Assembly (NCBI RefSeq): GCF_013449735.1
Contig: NZ_JACBNY010000005.1
Coordinates: 1-64,000, forward strand
DNA: 64,000 bases
Origin: Pseudolactococcus laudensis
Lineage (GTDB): Bacteria > Bacillota > Bacilli > Lactobacillales > Streptococcaceae
Direction of reading: 5' to 3'
The notes beneath the pieces are model-generated. The model was not told the origin of the DNA and did no database searches. It saw only the letters and a program-made list of their open reading frames with translations. Positions 37,513 through 46,112 of the stretch are shown here, piece by piece. The first letter of the stretch is position 1. Every line of letters begins with the position of its first letter. Position numbers and translations under genes: made by a program.

Positions 37513-38001
37513 TTACAGTTTTTTAGTCATCCAGTAATCATTGAGAAAATATTCTCCAAAGGGCGTATCAACCACCTGAACAATTTCAAAATCATAATGC
37601 TGGTAAATGGTTAAAGCACGCGTATTATCTCGATTTACATGCAAGTGTAGTTGACTTTTTCCATGACTTTTAGCGATTTTTTCAAATCTTTCAAAGACTT
37701 ATCGAGAGAGCCCTTGTCCTCGACTGCTTGCTAAAAAGTAAAGCTTACTAATAAAGAGTTTACTTTCTTCAATAGCATAGGCTAAATAGCCGACTGGCTC
37801 GTTGTCTCGTAAGATTAATTCATACTGAACACCACCACTGATTTCAGACTTAATTTGGTCAATTGACTGATAAGTGTCTAACATATAATCAACTTGTGTT
37901 GCGCCAAGCACCGGTGTAAAAACTTCTGGCCAAATAACTTGAATCAAGTCTGATAATGTTGCCATTGTTTCTGTCGTCTCTACTTTTTTATAATTTAACA
38001 T
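37513..38001 (-). pseudogene. GNAT acetyltransferase interrupted by a stop codon
   Basis: A single reading frame of 162 codons reads as a GNAT N-acetyltransferase: GYLAYAIEESKLFISKLYFLASSRGQGLS is the acetyl-CoA-binding centre, and the C-terminal part HVNRDNTRALTIYQHYDF is classic for the family. An in-frame TAA at 37699-37701 falls just after the RGQGL loop. I checked every codon from 37698 down to the true stop (37513-37515); the frame is otherwise intact. A change from AAA (Lys) is the simplest origin. The product would be cut within the cofactor site, so it is probably inactive. Confidence 0.88.
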
Positions 38002-38062
38002 CTTTCTAGATTTCACTCCCATTTCTCAAATAAACTGATGCGGTTAAAAGCATCTCTAAAAA

Positions 38063-38092
38063 TAAAAAAATCATCTTTTAAGGATGATTTTT
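38063..38092 (-). terminator. Terminator of the Bax-inhibitor-like gene
   Basis: AAAATCATC pairs with GATGATTTT around TTTTAAG, with T runs on both strands. It lies a few bases beyond the gene's stop. Confidence 0.82.
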
Positions 38093-38097
38093 TGAAC

Positions 38098-38805
38098 TTA
38101 ATCTTTGCTGCCACCAATTCCGAAAATTCTCAAGATTGAGATGAACAGGTTGATGAAGTCAAGATAGAGGCTCAAGGCCATGCTCACTGCCCAACCGTCG
38201 GTCACATTACCGTTTGATTGGTTGTATAGCGTTTCGATTCTTTGGTTATCCCAGGCAATTAAGCCTGAGAAGACGATGACTGAAAGGATTGAAATCATAA
38301 AGTCCATGCCTGACGAACCCACGAATAGATTCACAACACTCGCAATGATAATACCAATCAGAGCTGCGAACATGGCTTTACCCATACCAGATAAATCACG
38401 TTTAGTCGTTTTACCAAAAATTGAAAGCGCGAAGAACATGCCTGCTGTTATGGCAAAGGCTATCGCAATGCTACTTAAATCAAAGTAGGCTAAGGTGAAA
38501 GTCAAGGTAAAGCCGTTCAAGGCTGAAAATCCAATGAAGGCTGGTAGTGCCATCGGTGAATTCTTAGCTGCCATTGGCGTTACAGCCACTACCAAGATCA
38601 TCTCCAAAATCCATAAAACGAATAATAGCCATGTATGACCTGTCAAAATCGCTGAGATGTTATCAGCGAATACTGTCAAAGTAATAAAGGCCACCACAGC
38701 ACTGACGGCAATCCCCATGCCAACTAGTGCGTAAATACGCGCAAAGAAATCAGCAAGTGAAAATTTACCTGTATGTTGATTTGTTTCGAAAATTTGATTA
38801 TCCAT
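38098..38805 (-). CDS. Bax inhibitor-1 (BI-1/YbhL) family membrane protein
   Basis: The 235-aa protein has seven predicted membrane helices and the family's conserved C-terminal half (SGLIAWDNQRIE, ALSLYLDFINLFISILRIFG). Bacterial members leak calcium in a pH-dependent way. Their physiological role is unclear. AAAGGAGG precedes the start. It appears to be monocistronic. Confidence 0.92.
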   Translation of the reverse strand: MDNQIFETNQHTGKFSLADFFARIYALVGMGIAVSAVVAFITLTVFADNISAILTGHTWLLFVLWILEMILVVAVTPMAAKNSPMALPAFIGFSALNGFTLTFTLAYFDLSSIAIAFAITAGMFFALSIFGKTTKRDLSGMGKAMFAALIGIIIASVVNLFVGSSGMDFMISILSVIVFSGLIAWDNQRIETLYNQSNGNVTDGWAVSMALSLYLDFINLFISILRIFGIGGSKD

Positions 38806-38875
38806 AATGTCCTCCTTTGATATCTATTTTTCTATCTACTTCGAACTTAATTTTAGTGCTAATGATGAGGCTTGA

Positions 38876-39334
38876 CTACTCTGAATCCGAGAGTTCTTCT
38901 AATGGCGGTTGCACTAAAACAATTGCATCCGCTACACGCTCTTCATCTCTCATAATCTCAATATTAATCGTTACCAAATCCTTGTTAGTATCAATCTTGA
39001 TGATTTCAAAATTGAAACTTAGCAAATCATTACGAAAAATCTTTTCAATGAGATTGAGATTGACATTCACAACATGACTACCAGGACCTGGTAAATGTTT
39101 GTTAATGGTTGAGGTAATGATGCCAAAAATCAAAGCAGTCGGTACCACTGGTTTGGTCAAACCAAGTTCCTTAACATAATCATACTGCGAATAGAGTGGA
39201 TTGTCATCGTTCGTAAGACCGAGATATAGTAATATTTCTCTATTTTTAATCGTCTCAGACAGACTAAAGGTCTCGCCTTCCACTAATTCATCAATCGTTT
39301 TACCTATTTTGATGTCTTGATTTTGCAATTTCAT
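38876..39334 (-). CDS. MaoC-like hotdog protein
   Basis: The 152-aa protein has the hotdog fold of MaoC dehydratases: NDDNPLYSQYDYVKELG (in the place of the catalytic D-x5-H motif, here N/D...S), VPTALIFGIITSTINKHLPGPGSHVVNVNL. The catalytic His is replaced by a Tyr/Gln region, so hydratase activity is doubtful. It starts in overlap with the HD gene stop (TAATG) and is co-transcribed with it. Confidence 0.75.
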   Translation of the reverse strand: MKLQNQDIKIGKTIDELVEGETFSLSETIKNREILLYLGLTNDDNPLYSQYDYVKELGLTKPVVPTALIFGIITSTINKHLPGPGSHVVNVNLNLIEKIFRNDLLSFNFEIIKIDTNKDLVTINIEIMRDEERVADAIVLVQPPLEELSDSE

Positions 39335-39840
39335 TAACTTAATTTTTCTTTCTTGAACAGTTTATGATGTTTCCATTTCATCTTCATCAACTGTGTCCAT
39401 TCCTTAATGGCCACATAATCATCAACAAAAGTCACGATAAAACTTTCTTTATAACGTGGTGGTGCAATGGTTGCACCCCACATATGTTTGATAATGATGT
39501 CTTTTTCTAATTTTGAAATCGTCGTCAATTTTTGAGCGTTTTGGTAAGCGATTCTTGGATGCACATAGGCATGACTGCCTTCAGCAAACTTCGTTTCACG
39601 CCAGTCATAATAAAAGAGGTCATGTAAAAGTCCTGCACGAGCCGTTGCTTTTTTGTTCCAACCAAATTTTTTGGAAATTTTGTAAGACGTATAGCTGACA
39701 TTCAAAGAATGGAGCAAGCGCGTTGAAATGTAATGATGTGTAAACTCATTTAATTTTTGAACTTCAGGTGTCTCTAAAAGCCCACCGACATAGGACATAT
39801 ACTCAGCATCGTACAGCCATGGAAAATCTTTTTTATTCAT
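39334..39840 (-). CDS. HD-domain phosphohydrolase
   Basis: The 168-aa protein has an HD domain: THHYISTRLLHSLNVS, LLHDLFYYDW (metal-binding HD) and FVDDYVAIKEW. Such proteins hydrolyse phosphate esters of nucleotides. The substrate is unknown. Extended -10 TGG-TATAAT (39847-39852) lies six bases before the ATG, with no ribosome binding site, so the message is probably leaderless. Confidence 0.87.
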   Translation of the reverse strand: MNKKDFPWLYDAEYMSYVGGLLETPEVQKLNEFTHHYISTRLLHSLNVSYTSYKISKKFGWNKKATARAGLLHDLFYYDWRETKFAEGSHAYVHPRIAYQNAQKLTTISKLEKDIIIKHMWGATIAPPRYKESFIVTFVDDYVAIKEWTQLMKMKWKHHKLFKKEKLS

Positions 39841-39855
39841 AGACTCATTATACCA
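39841..39855 (-). promoter_or_regulatory. Leaderless promoter of the HD-domain gene
   Basis: TGG-TATAAT (box 39847-39852), GAGTCT, then the ATG at 39840. It occupies the whole 15-bp gap to the nrnA stop codon. Confidence 0.7.
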
Positions 39856-40791
39856 CTATTTCTGAAAAGCAACTAAATTATTTCTTAATTCTTGATAGAT
39901 CGTATCATTTTCTTGTGGTGAATAGCTATTAGCCCCACTGGCAAGCGGATGCCCACCACCTGCATGCTCTTTGGCAATGGCATTAATCGGTGCAACTTTT
40001 GAGCGCATTCTAACTCGAAAATGACCATCAGGTTGCTCAACAAAAATCGCCCAGGTTTGGATTTCTTTAATTTTTCCTGGTGCAGAGACAATGGCTGATG
40101 TTTCAGAATCTGAGATTCCATGATTTTTCATCAGCTCTTGTGTGATAAAAATTCGCGCCACACCTTCGGGTGAAATTTCAAGATTTTCATAGACGTAGCC
40201 TTGGAGTCTAGCGATTTTCATATCAAAAGAATCCATTTCACGCATGAGAGCTGCTCTATTAAAGGTATGCTCTGCTAATTTTGCAGCGGTGTAAAGCGTT
40301 TTTGGTGTCGTTGCGGGATAAAGAAAACGTCCCGTATCGCCAACAATCCCGGCATACAAGACTCTTGCTGCATCATCAGAAATCTGCAAGTCATTATCAA
40401 AAGCAAAATTCGCAATGATTTCTGACGCTGAACTTGCTGTCGTATCAACGGCTAGTAAATCGCCATAAGCATCATCATTGGGATGATGATCGATCTTGAT
40501 TAGAAAATCACCCGTCTGATACCGTGCATCATCAATACGAGGTGTATTCGCCGTATCCGTCACAATGACGAGTTTTCCTTTAAAGGTTTCATCAGTCAGC
40601 TGATCCATCTTGCCAATAAAGGCAAGCGTCGGCTCATCAAACCCAACTGCAGAGATTGTCTTATCTGGAAAATTTGTCCGTAAGATATCACGTAAACCCA
40701 ATTGGCTCCCCAAGGCATCCGGATCTGGATTCTTATGTCGGTGAATCACAATCTCGTCGTAAGCTTTGATTTTATTTAAAATATCGTTCAT
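39856..40791 (-). CDS. nrnA: Bifunctional oligoribonuclease / pAp phosphatase
   Basis: The 311-aa DHH/DHHA1 protein has HRHKNPDPDALGSQLGL, VTDTANTPR, DHHPNDD and the C-terminal GGGHPLASGA. Members degrade nano-RNAs (and c-di-AMP products in some species) and dephosphorylate pAp. AGGACA upstream acts as ribosome binding site. It follows the YtoI-like gene by 13 bp, the order also seen in Bacillus. Confidence 0.92.
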   Translation of the reverse strand: MNDILNKIKAYDEIVIHRHKNPDPDALGSQLGLRDILRTNFPDKTISAVGFDEPTLAFIGKMDQLTDETFKGKLVIVTDTANTPRIDDARYQTGDFLIKIDHHPNDDAYGDLLAVDTTASSASEIIANFAFDNDLQISDDAARVLYAGIVGDTGRFLYPATTPKTLYTAAKLAEHTFNRAALMREMDSFDMKIARLQGYVYENLEISPEGVARIFITQELMKNHGISDSETSAIVSAPGKIKEIQTWAIFVEQPDGHFRVRMRSKVAPINAIAKEHAGGGHPLASGANSYSPQENDTIYQELRNNLVAFQK

Positions 40792-40804
40792 GTCTGTCCT
40801 TTTT

Positions 40805-42088
40805 CTAGTTAATTTGTAGGGTGACTAAAATCTTGCTGATAATCTGGTAATCCAGATAGACCTCAAAATCAATGGTCGCGCCAAGTCTTGACTCACTAAT
40901 AATTTTAGGATAGACTTCCAGTTCATCATCAATGGCAACGGCACCCATAAAATAAATGCTCATCGATTCGATGATAATATTCTTATTTTTCGTTTTGGTC
41001 ATGACGCGATCGGTGATATTGCTGATAATCTCAGCCATCATCCCATTGGCAATGTTACCAACATTATTCATCATGAATGGTTCTACTGTAAAGGTGTAAT
41101 AAGATTGCACTTCTTTTACAGCGCGCGCTACATCGTCGGTCATGGTGTGAGAAAATTGACTTTGCTCAGAAGACTCCTGCATACTACGTAGCATATCAGA
41201 CTTACTAATAATCCCTGCATAAGTACTATCACTGTTGACTACTGGCATCATGTCATAACCATCAAAAATCATCTTCTGACTCGTTGACGCAACTGTCATG
41301 TCAAACTTAGCCAGTTTAGGATTGCGAGTCATGACTTTATCAATAGTTGTACTGTTCTTCTTACCTGTGACATCTCGCATACTCACCACACCAACAACCA
41401 ACTTGTGTTGATTGATGACGGCAAACCTAGAGCCATTCGTTTTTTTGACTAAATCTAGGTAATCTTTAACGGTCGAAATTTCATAAAGAGTTGGTGCCTG
41501 ACTCTGATAAACATCTGCTACTATTGCGATTTCTTTTTTGATTAATTCATTAGACAGTGCGCGGTTAATCCGACTAGCAACAGTAAAGGTGTCAAAATCA
41601 GTTCGAAGGACTGGTATGGCGCGAGCGTTCGCATAATCTAGCACCTGTGGCTCAATATCAACGCCCCCTGTAATTAAAACAGCATTGCCTTCATGAAGGG
41701 CAAGAAGTTGGATATCCGTTCGATCACCAACAATAACTAAACCACCATGAGTCAGGTATTTCAGGATGTTCTCCTTGGTCATGGCAGCAATAGCGAATTT
41801 GCTAAAAGCCTGAGTCAAGCCTGATTCCCCTGCCATTACCTCAGCACTTGCGATTTTGGCAATCTCGCCAAAAGTCAGAGTTTCAATCACGCGCTGTTCC
41901 TGGGTCGCAATCCGTGTTGTGCCTGAGCGGTCATTAATTGAAACAAGACCACGCGCCTGAGCTTCCTTAATCGCACGATAGGCTGTACCGTCAGAAACAT
42001 TAAGTCGCGTCGCAAGACCACGAACACTGACCTTTTTGCCAATTTCCAAATCATCGATATAGTCCAGTAATTCTTGATGTTTACTCAT
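40805..42088 (-). CDS. YtoI-like regulator: HTH, DRTGG, two CBS, hotdog
   Basis: The 427-aa protein has an N-terminal winged helix (about 8-60; VSVRGLATRLNVSDGTAYRAIKEA), a DRTGG domain (about 75-185; LTHGGLVIVGDRTDIQ), a CBS pair (about 200-305; VTGKKNSTTIDKVM, AGIISKSDML) and a C-terminal hotdog domain (about 315-427). The domain order equals YtoI of Bacillus. CBS pairs usually bind adenine nucleotides, and with nrnA next to it a link to nucleotide second messengers is plausible but unproven. It overlaps the preceding GNAT gene by 8 bp. Confidence 0.88.
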   Translation of the reverse strand: MSKHQELLDYIDDLEIGKKVSVRGLATRLNVSDGTAYRAIKEAQARGLVSINDRSGTTRIATQEQRVIETLTFGEIAKIASAEVMAGESGLTQAFSKFAIAAMTKENILKYLTHGGLVIVGDRTDIQLLALHEGNAVLITGGVDIEPQVLDYANARAIPVLRTDFDTFTVASRINRALSNELIKKEIAIVADVYQSQAPTLYEISTVKDYLDLVKKTNGSRFAVINQHKLVVGVVSMRDVTGKKNSTTIDKVMTRNPKLAKFDMTVASTSQKMIFDGYDMMPVVNSDSTYAGIISKSDMLRSMQESSEQSQFSHTMTDDVARAVKEVQSYYTFTVEPFMMNNVGNIANGMMAEIISNITDRVMTKTKNKNIIIESMSIYFMGAVAIDDELEVYPKIISESRLGATIDFEVYLDYQIISKILVTLQIN

Positions 42089-42632
42089 ATTTTACCTGAT
42101 GAACCTTTCTAAAGCGTTTGAAATTTCTCACGATTTTGGTGTAGGGCTCAAGGCCTTTGTAGCTTTCTTGTAAAATAAAGCCTGACTTTTCTGCGACCTT
42201 ACATGAGGCGATGTTTTCTGAATCAACGACAATATCCAAATGACGCAAGCTAAACTCAGTCAAACCGATTTCAGCTAGGGTTCGAACTGCTTCTGTCATT
42301 AGCCCTTGACCCCAATATCTTTTATTAAGTGTATAACCAATTTCTACAGTTCTAGCTTTTTCATCTATTTTTACAAAGTTAATCGTTCCAATCATAACAG
42401 ACTCAGACTTCAATTCTATCGCCCATTTACCCAAGGGCTCTTTCATAAATAAAGTCGCAATTATCAAGCGAGTCTCTGCTAAATTATGATGCGCAGGAAA
42501 AACGTAAACCACATTTTCTGGTTTACTGGCGTAGTCAAACATATCTTTCGCATCCCTCATCGATATCGGACGCAAAATCATACGTGGTGTTTCGATGATG
42601 TTGAAAGTTGCCAATTTCTCGTAGATATTCAT
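42081..42632 (-). CDS. RimJ/RimL-type GNAT acetyltransferase
   Basis: The 183-aa GNAT enzyme has ETPRMILRPISMRDAKDMFDYAS at the N terminus, cofactor-binding RYWGQGLMTEAVRTL and DSENIASCKVAEKSGF. Such enzymes acetylate protein N termini or small molecules. The start at 42632 is preferred over 42668 because the longer version would begin inside the promoter: TGT-TATAAT (42639-42644) lies exactly six bases before the ATG. No Shine-Dalgarno is present, suggesting a leaderless mRNA. Confidence 0.87.
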   Translation of the reverse strand: MNIYEKLATFNIIETPRMILRPISMRDAKDMFDYASKPENVVYVFPAHHNLAETRLIIATLFMKEPLGKWAIELKSESVMIGTINFVKIDEKARTVEIGYTLNKRYWGQGLMTEAVRTLAEIGLTEFSLRHLDIVVDSENIASCKVAEKSGFILQESYKGLEPYTKIVRNFKRFRKVHQVKYE

Positions 42633-42647
42633 AACTGTATTATAACA
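42633..42647 (-). promoter_or_regulatory. Leaderless promoter of the GNAT gene at 42081
   Basis: TGT-TATAAT (box 42639-42644), ACAGTT, then ATG at 42632. Confidence 0.7.
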
Positions 42648-42830
42648 TTTTACCGCAATTAACCGCAATAAAAAGTATAAGTCAGAGTTTTTAGGTGATT
42701 TTTCAAAAGAAAACTGTCACAAACTTTAATTGTTTTTGATTAAGTGCTTATTAAATCATACTTGTAGCGTGTTGTGTAACAACTGAAAAACGAATTATTA
42801 CATTTTTAGATATTTTCATCTCGCAAGTGC

Positions 42831-42869
42831 TATAATATATTCTATATCACTATTTCTTGGAGAAAGATT
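42831..42869 (+). promoter_or_regulatory. Promoter and ribosome binding site of the LPNTGE peptide
   Basis: TGC-TATAAT (box 42831-42836) is an extended -10. GGAGAAAG (42859-42866) lies just upstream of the ATG at 42870. Both signals are good, which argues that the short peptide is translated. Confidence 0.65.
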
Positions 42870-42965
42870 ATGCTACCTAATACTGGAGAAAAAGTATTGA
42901 GATTATTACCAGCTTTTGGCTTTATCATCATCTTAATGGTACTTTCCTACCTTGCTTATAGATGA
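42870..42965 (+). CDS. 31-aa peptide: LPNTGE sorting signal plus membrane helix
   Basis: The peptide begins MLPNTGEK, so a sortase recognition motif is at its very N terminus, followed by a hydrophobic helix (about residues 13-28) and a terminal Arg. After the TGA stop nine more codons stay open in frame and encode a basic tail (YKSHKKEEF). Together they equal a complete cell-wall sorting signal without any protein in front. It has its own promoter and Shine-Dalgarno. It may be a remnant of an LPXTG protein, a decoy or signal peptide, or a membrane peptide that resembles a sorting signal by chance. Confidence 0.55.
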   Translation: MLPNTGEKVLRLLPAFGFIIILMVLSYLAYR

Positions 42966-43005
42966 TATAAGTCGCATAAAAAAGAAGAATTTTAACGGGT
43001 AAGAC

Positions 43006-43242
43006 ATGAACGATACGACAAACGAAATTCAGACACTAATCAATACTCTGCTTGATAATCCAATAGCCTTAATATCGTGTCTTATGTTAGCTATAGGCAT
43101 TATATTAACTTTTTTAAGTAAGCAATTTATCCTTGTCAGATTACTATTGGGGGATGTTAGTTTTATCAAGCAACGTTTAATTGGCATTCTTTTAGGAATT
43201 GTTGGCGCACTATTATTATATTGGTCTACGGGGAACTTATAG
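43006..43242 (+). CDS. Small membrane protein, 78 aa
   Basis: Two membrane helices (about 20-38 and 58-75) flank a short basic loop. It starts 10 bp after the end of the extended LPNTGE frame and may share its promoter. GGGTAA is a weak ribosome binding site. Family not recognised. Confidence 0.6.
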   Translation: MNDTTNEIQTLINTLLDNPIALISCLMLAIGIILTFLSKQFILVRLLLGDVSFIKQRLIGILLGIVGALLLYWSTGNL

Positions 43243-43327
43243 TGTCATCATCAGAAAAGCGAATCACTAGAATTTGATTTATTTGTGCAAGACTGAAACA
43301 CATTAAAAGCTGTTTAAAAGGGGAAAT

Positions 43328-43588
43328 ATGAAAAAAACACTACACCTTCTCATAGGTTCAATAGGCGCTGTAATTGGATTATTTGTATTTTTGGCTTATA
43401 TACCTCAAATCATGGCTAATTTAAGTGGAGACAAAAGTCAGCCTTGGCAACCTTTGATAGCTGCTATCTCTTGTTTGATTTGGGTTCTCTATGGTTTCAC
43501 CAATGAACCTAAGAAAGATTATATCCTGATTATTCCTAACGTTTTAGGCGTTATTTTAGGAACAGCAACGTTTTTAACATCACTATGA
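43328..43588 (+). CDS. SemiSWEET-type sugar transporter (PQ-loop)
   Basis: The 86-aa protein has three membrane helices with the PQ motif YIPQIMANLSG and the segment WQPLIAAISCLIWVLYG. SemiSWEETs are half-size SWEET transporters that dimerise to pass sugars down a gradient. AGGGGAA precedes the start. The substrate is unknown. Confidence 0.88.
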   Translation: MKKTLHLLIGSIGAVIGLFVFLAYIPQIMANLSGDKSQPWQPLIAAISCLIWVLYGFTNEPKKDYILIIPNVLGVILGTATFLTSL

Positions 43589-43675
43589 TACGATTCACAA
43601 AAGACAATCTTTTAAAAGACTGTCCTTTGTGTGTGATAGAAATATATTTATATTATGAAAACGGTTTATTTATGG

Positions 43676-43687
43676 TAAAATGACAGT
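43676..43687 (+). promoter_or_regulatory. Leaderless promoter of the YueI-like gene
   Basis: Extended -10 TGG-TAAAAT (box 43676-43681), then GACAGT and ATG at 43688. Confidence 0.65.
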
Positions 43688-44137
43688 ATGACGAATTTAG
43701 AAAATAGGCTTGATCGCGCCTCAAGCGGTGAATATCGACTAAATCCCGATGAACAAAAATTGTATCTAAATACTTTTCGTGAACGTATTTTTCTTGCTAT
43801 CACTTTTGATGATGCTAAAATACCTTTGGTCAAGACATCTTTTAATCAAATTTTAAGCCATTTTGACATGGCAGATCAACCGATTTTTGTCAAAATATGT
43901 GGTGACTTGCCGGATGACTTAACTGGCTATTACTTAAAATTAGCCGTTGACCATCATTTTGAGGGACAGATTTTAACTGAACCTGCTTCTGATCGGTATG
44001 GCATAGTCATTCATACCGATCATGCCATTAATCTTGATAAAATTGAGTTATTAGATGTTTTTCCGGATCTTTTATCAAGCGATGCGCCTGCTCAACCTAC
44101 AAAGAAAAAAAGTTTTTTCTCAAAGCTTTTTGGTTAA
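43688..44137 (+). CDS. YueI/DUF1694 family protein
   Basis: The 149-aa soluble protein matches the DUF1694 family (YueI of Bacillus): LDRASSGEYRLNPDEQKLYLNTFRERI-type N terminus and a compact alpha/beta core. A C-terminal Lys/Phe-rich tail KKKSFFSKLFG could contact membranes. Function unknown. The ATG lies six bases after an extended -10 box without a Shine-Dalgarno. Confidence 0.85.
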   Translation: MTNLENRLDRASSGEYRLNPDEQKLYLNTFRERIFLAITFDDAKIPLVKTSFNQILSHFDMADQPIFVKICGDLPDDLTGYYLKLAVDHHFEGQILTEPASDRYGIVIHTDHAINLDKIELLDVFPDLLSSDAPAQPTKKKSFFSKLFG

Positions 44138-44167
44138 ACAACTCAAAAAGAGAAAATTATCGTAAAT

Positions 44168-44206
44168 AAAGCTAGTCAGGATGAAACCTTGACTAGCTTT
44201 TTTTCG
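44168..44206 (+). terminator. Terminator of the YueI-like gene
   Basis: AAAGCTAGTCA (44168-44178) pairs perfectly with TGACTAGCTTT (44190-44200), followed by a T run. Confidence 0.9.
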
Positions 44207-44315
44207 ATATGACGATTAATTCTCGAATTAACTATTTTGTTTTAACTTCTTTCAGTAAATAAAATTGTTTACAGAATAAAGATTAAAACTGAGCACAAAC
44301 ACCAAGATTAATATT

Positions 44316-44864
44316 TTAAGTGTTTCTAGCAACTCTAGTTTCCTTTGGAACAAACAATCTCGTCATCTCAACACCCTCTAATTCAAGAAGTTTCACTTTG
44401 TTTGCAATCCCACCTGCATATCCTATTAAACTGTCATTAGTTCCCACCACTCGATGACAAGGAATAATAATTGAAATCGGATTGTGCCCGACAGCGCCAA
44501 CAACTGCTTGACTTGACATACTTGTTTTACCTTGCTTTACTGCAATCTTATCTGCAATTTCACCGTAGGTTATGACTTGACCATAAGGAATCTCTCTCAA
44601 AATACACCAGACATCTTGTCTAAACTTACTACCAATAGGTGCCAGTGGTAAATCAGAAATCTTAGGCGCTTCACCTGCAAAATACTGATCCAACCAATTT
44701 TTAGCAAGCTTAAATACAGGTAGACAATCATTTTCTACCCATTCTTCGAATAGCGTTTCGCCATGATATTTTTGACCTTCTAACCACAGACCAATGATAT
44801 TTTGACCATCACTTGCTAGCGTTATCGTGGCAATTGGTGATCTATACTTTGTCTTGTCATACAT
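44316..44864 (-). CDS. ogt: Methylated-DNA--protein-cysteine methyltransferase
   Basis: The 182-aa suicide repair protein removes alkyl groups from O6-alkylguanine. Active-site IIPCHRVVG is complete, with the DNA-binding helix GQVITYGEIADKIAVKQG. The start at 44864 gives the usual N terminus. A longer frame to 44939 would overlap the DUF4003 gene. The ribosome binding site is weak (AAGAAAG). Confidence 0.92.
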   Translation of the reverse strand: MYDKTKYRSPIATITLASDGQNIIGLWLEGQKYHGETLFEEWVENDCLPVFKLAKNWLDQYFAGEAPKISDLPLAPIGSKFRQDVWCILREIPYGQVITYGEIADKIAVKQGKTSMSSQAVVGAVGHNPISIIIPCHRVVGTNDSLIGYAGGIANKVKLLELEGVEMTRLFVPKETRVARNT

Positions 44865-44886
44865 AAAACTACATACTTTCTTATCT

Positions 44887-45863
44887 TTATGATGAAACAG
44901 ATGATGAAACTGCTGCAGTCGTTGTAGCGAGCATTGCAATCATAGCAGTTTGTTGGGCAATCATAATTGATGTGATACTTGTCGAAAGTGCTGCCCTCAC
45001 CATGTCATCCTTGATTTTATCTGCAAAATCACTCACAACCATTGATGTTGCGAACATCAATAATTCTTGTTGCGTAACAGAAAATGTACCGAATCCCTTT
45101 TGATTTCTCAAAAATGTTTGCACACTATCAATCTCACGAATAAGACTATTGGTGTCAACAGGTAGCAAGGCAAGAATACCCAAAATTGGCAAAGTATAAG
45201 CTTTATCCATCTTGATTTTTTCTGAACGAAAGGCAACCCGCAAAACTAATACGCGATCAACACCCGCATCATCTGACTTACCAAGTACAAGCAATTGCGC
45301 CAAAGTCTGCACACTATTTTTTGTCCAAAATTCATTTTTCAAAAAATCATAAATTTTTTCAATACGCATCGTACTTGCTGTAACGTCCAAATCAGTTATA
45401 GCCAACATCGTAACAAAGATATAATCATCTGCGCCTGTATAGAAAAAATGCTTGGCTTTCATACTATCATAAAAGGTTCTCGCTCGCTGTATCACACGTT
45501 CATAATCCGATTTTTGAGACTGTGCTGCAACTTGAAATGCTGCAACGATAAGAGAATCAGATGCACGAAATCCTTCTGACTTAAACAAATCATATACAGT
45601 CAACGTGTCTCTAAAATTTCCTGAGGATTTTTACTCAAAGACAGCAAAGTCGCAATACACAACCCCATATCTCCTCGAAAAGTAGAGAAAATCCCCGTAT
45701 TTTGCTTAATCATATCCTGACAAGCCTTAATCGCTTCGCAATCTATCAGCTTGCCCTCTTGTGCACAAGAAAGCGCTACCAATCTTTTAGTCAGTGAATT
45801 TTGAAATCCAAATTCTTTTTTGATGACCTGCGCATTTTCTACAAATAATGCCAATTTATCCAA
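44887..45863 (-). pseudogene. DUF4003 gene split by a frameshift
   Basis: Two adjacent frames together make one DUF4003 protein of about 325 aa. The first (from TTG 45863, with GGAG upstream) ends at 45600 with SLSKNPQEILETR. The second continues from TTG 45603 with LTVYDLFKSEGFRASD. The join ILET-LTVYDLF restores the expected sequence, so one base has been lost or gained near 45600. The stop/start overlap TTGA could in principle allow coupled translation of two pieces, but a frameshift in a single family domain is more likely. Confidence 0.75.
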
Positions 45864-46013
45864 AATATTGTCTCCTATCTTTAACTTCAATCGTATCAAT
45901 TATATTAATAATTTTATTTTACTATATTTTCAGCTAATTGTATGCTTTTATTTAAAAATACGGAAATTTCATAGACAATGAGTTAGCTAGACTATTCAAA
46001 TTTAAATGCATCA

Positions 46014-46093
46014 AAAAAAGGCACATAGGAACCCTACTTAGGGCTGCTTGCTTCCGCACCTGACCCACTTCATAGAATTACTATTGCCTCACC
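46014..46093 (-). ncRNA. ffs: Signal recognition particle RNA (small bacterial type)
   Basis: The minus strand contains the SRP domain IV: GTCAGGTGCGGAAGCAAGCA followed by the closing strand, within an 80-nt hairpin whose ends pair (GGCA with TGCC). A T run closes it. TATAAT at 46098-46103 is placed for a start at about 46093. The RNA binds Ffh for co-translational membrane targeting. It sits just after tadA, as in many Firmicutes. Confidence 0.92.
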
Positions 46094-46112
46094 TATTATT
46101 ATATCATAAAAT

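Noticed and set aside
37346-37537. 63-codon plus-strand ORF
   Set aside because: It runs across two terminator hairpins, has no ribosome binding site, and its sequence is unlike a protein.
38817-39077. 86-codon plus-strand ORF
   Set aside because: Antisense shadow of the MaoC-like gene with low-complexity Ser/Leu/Ile content.
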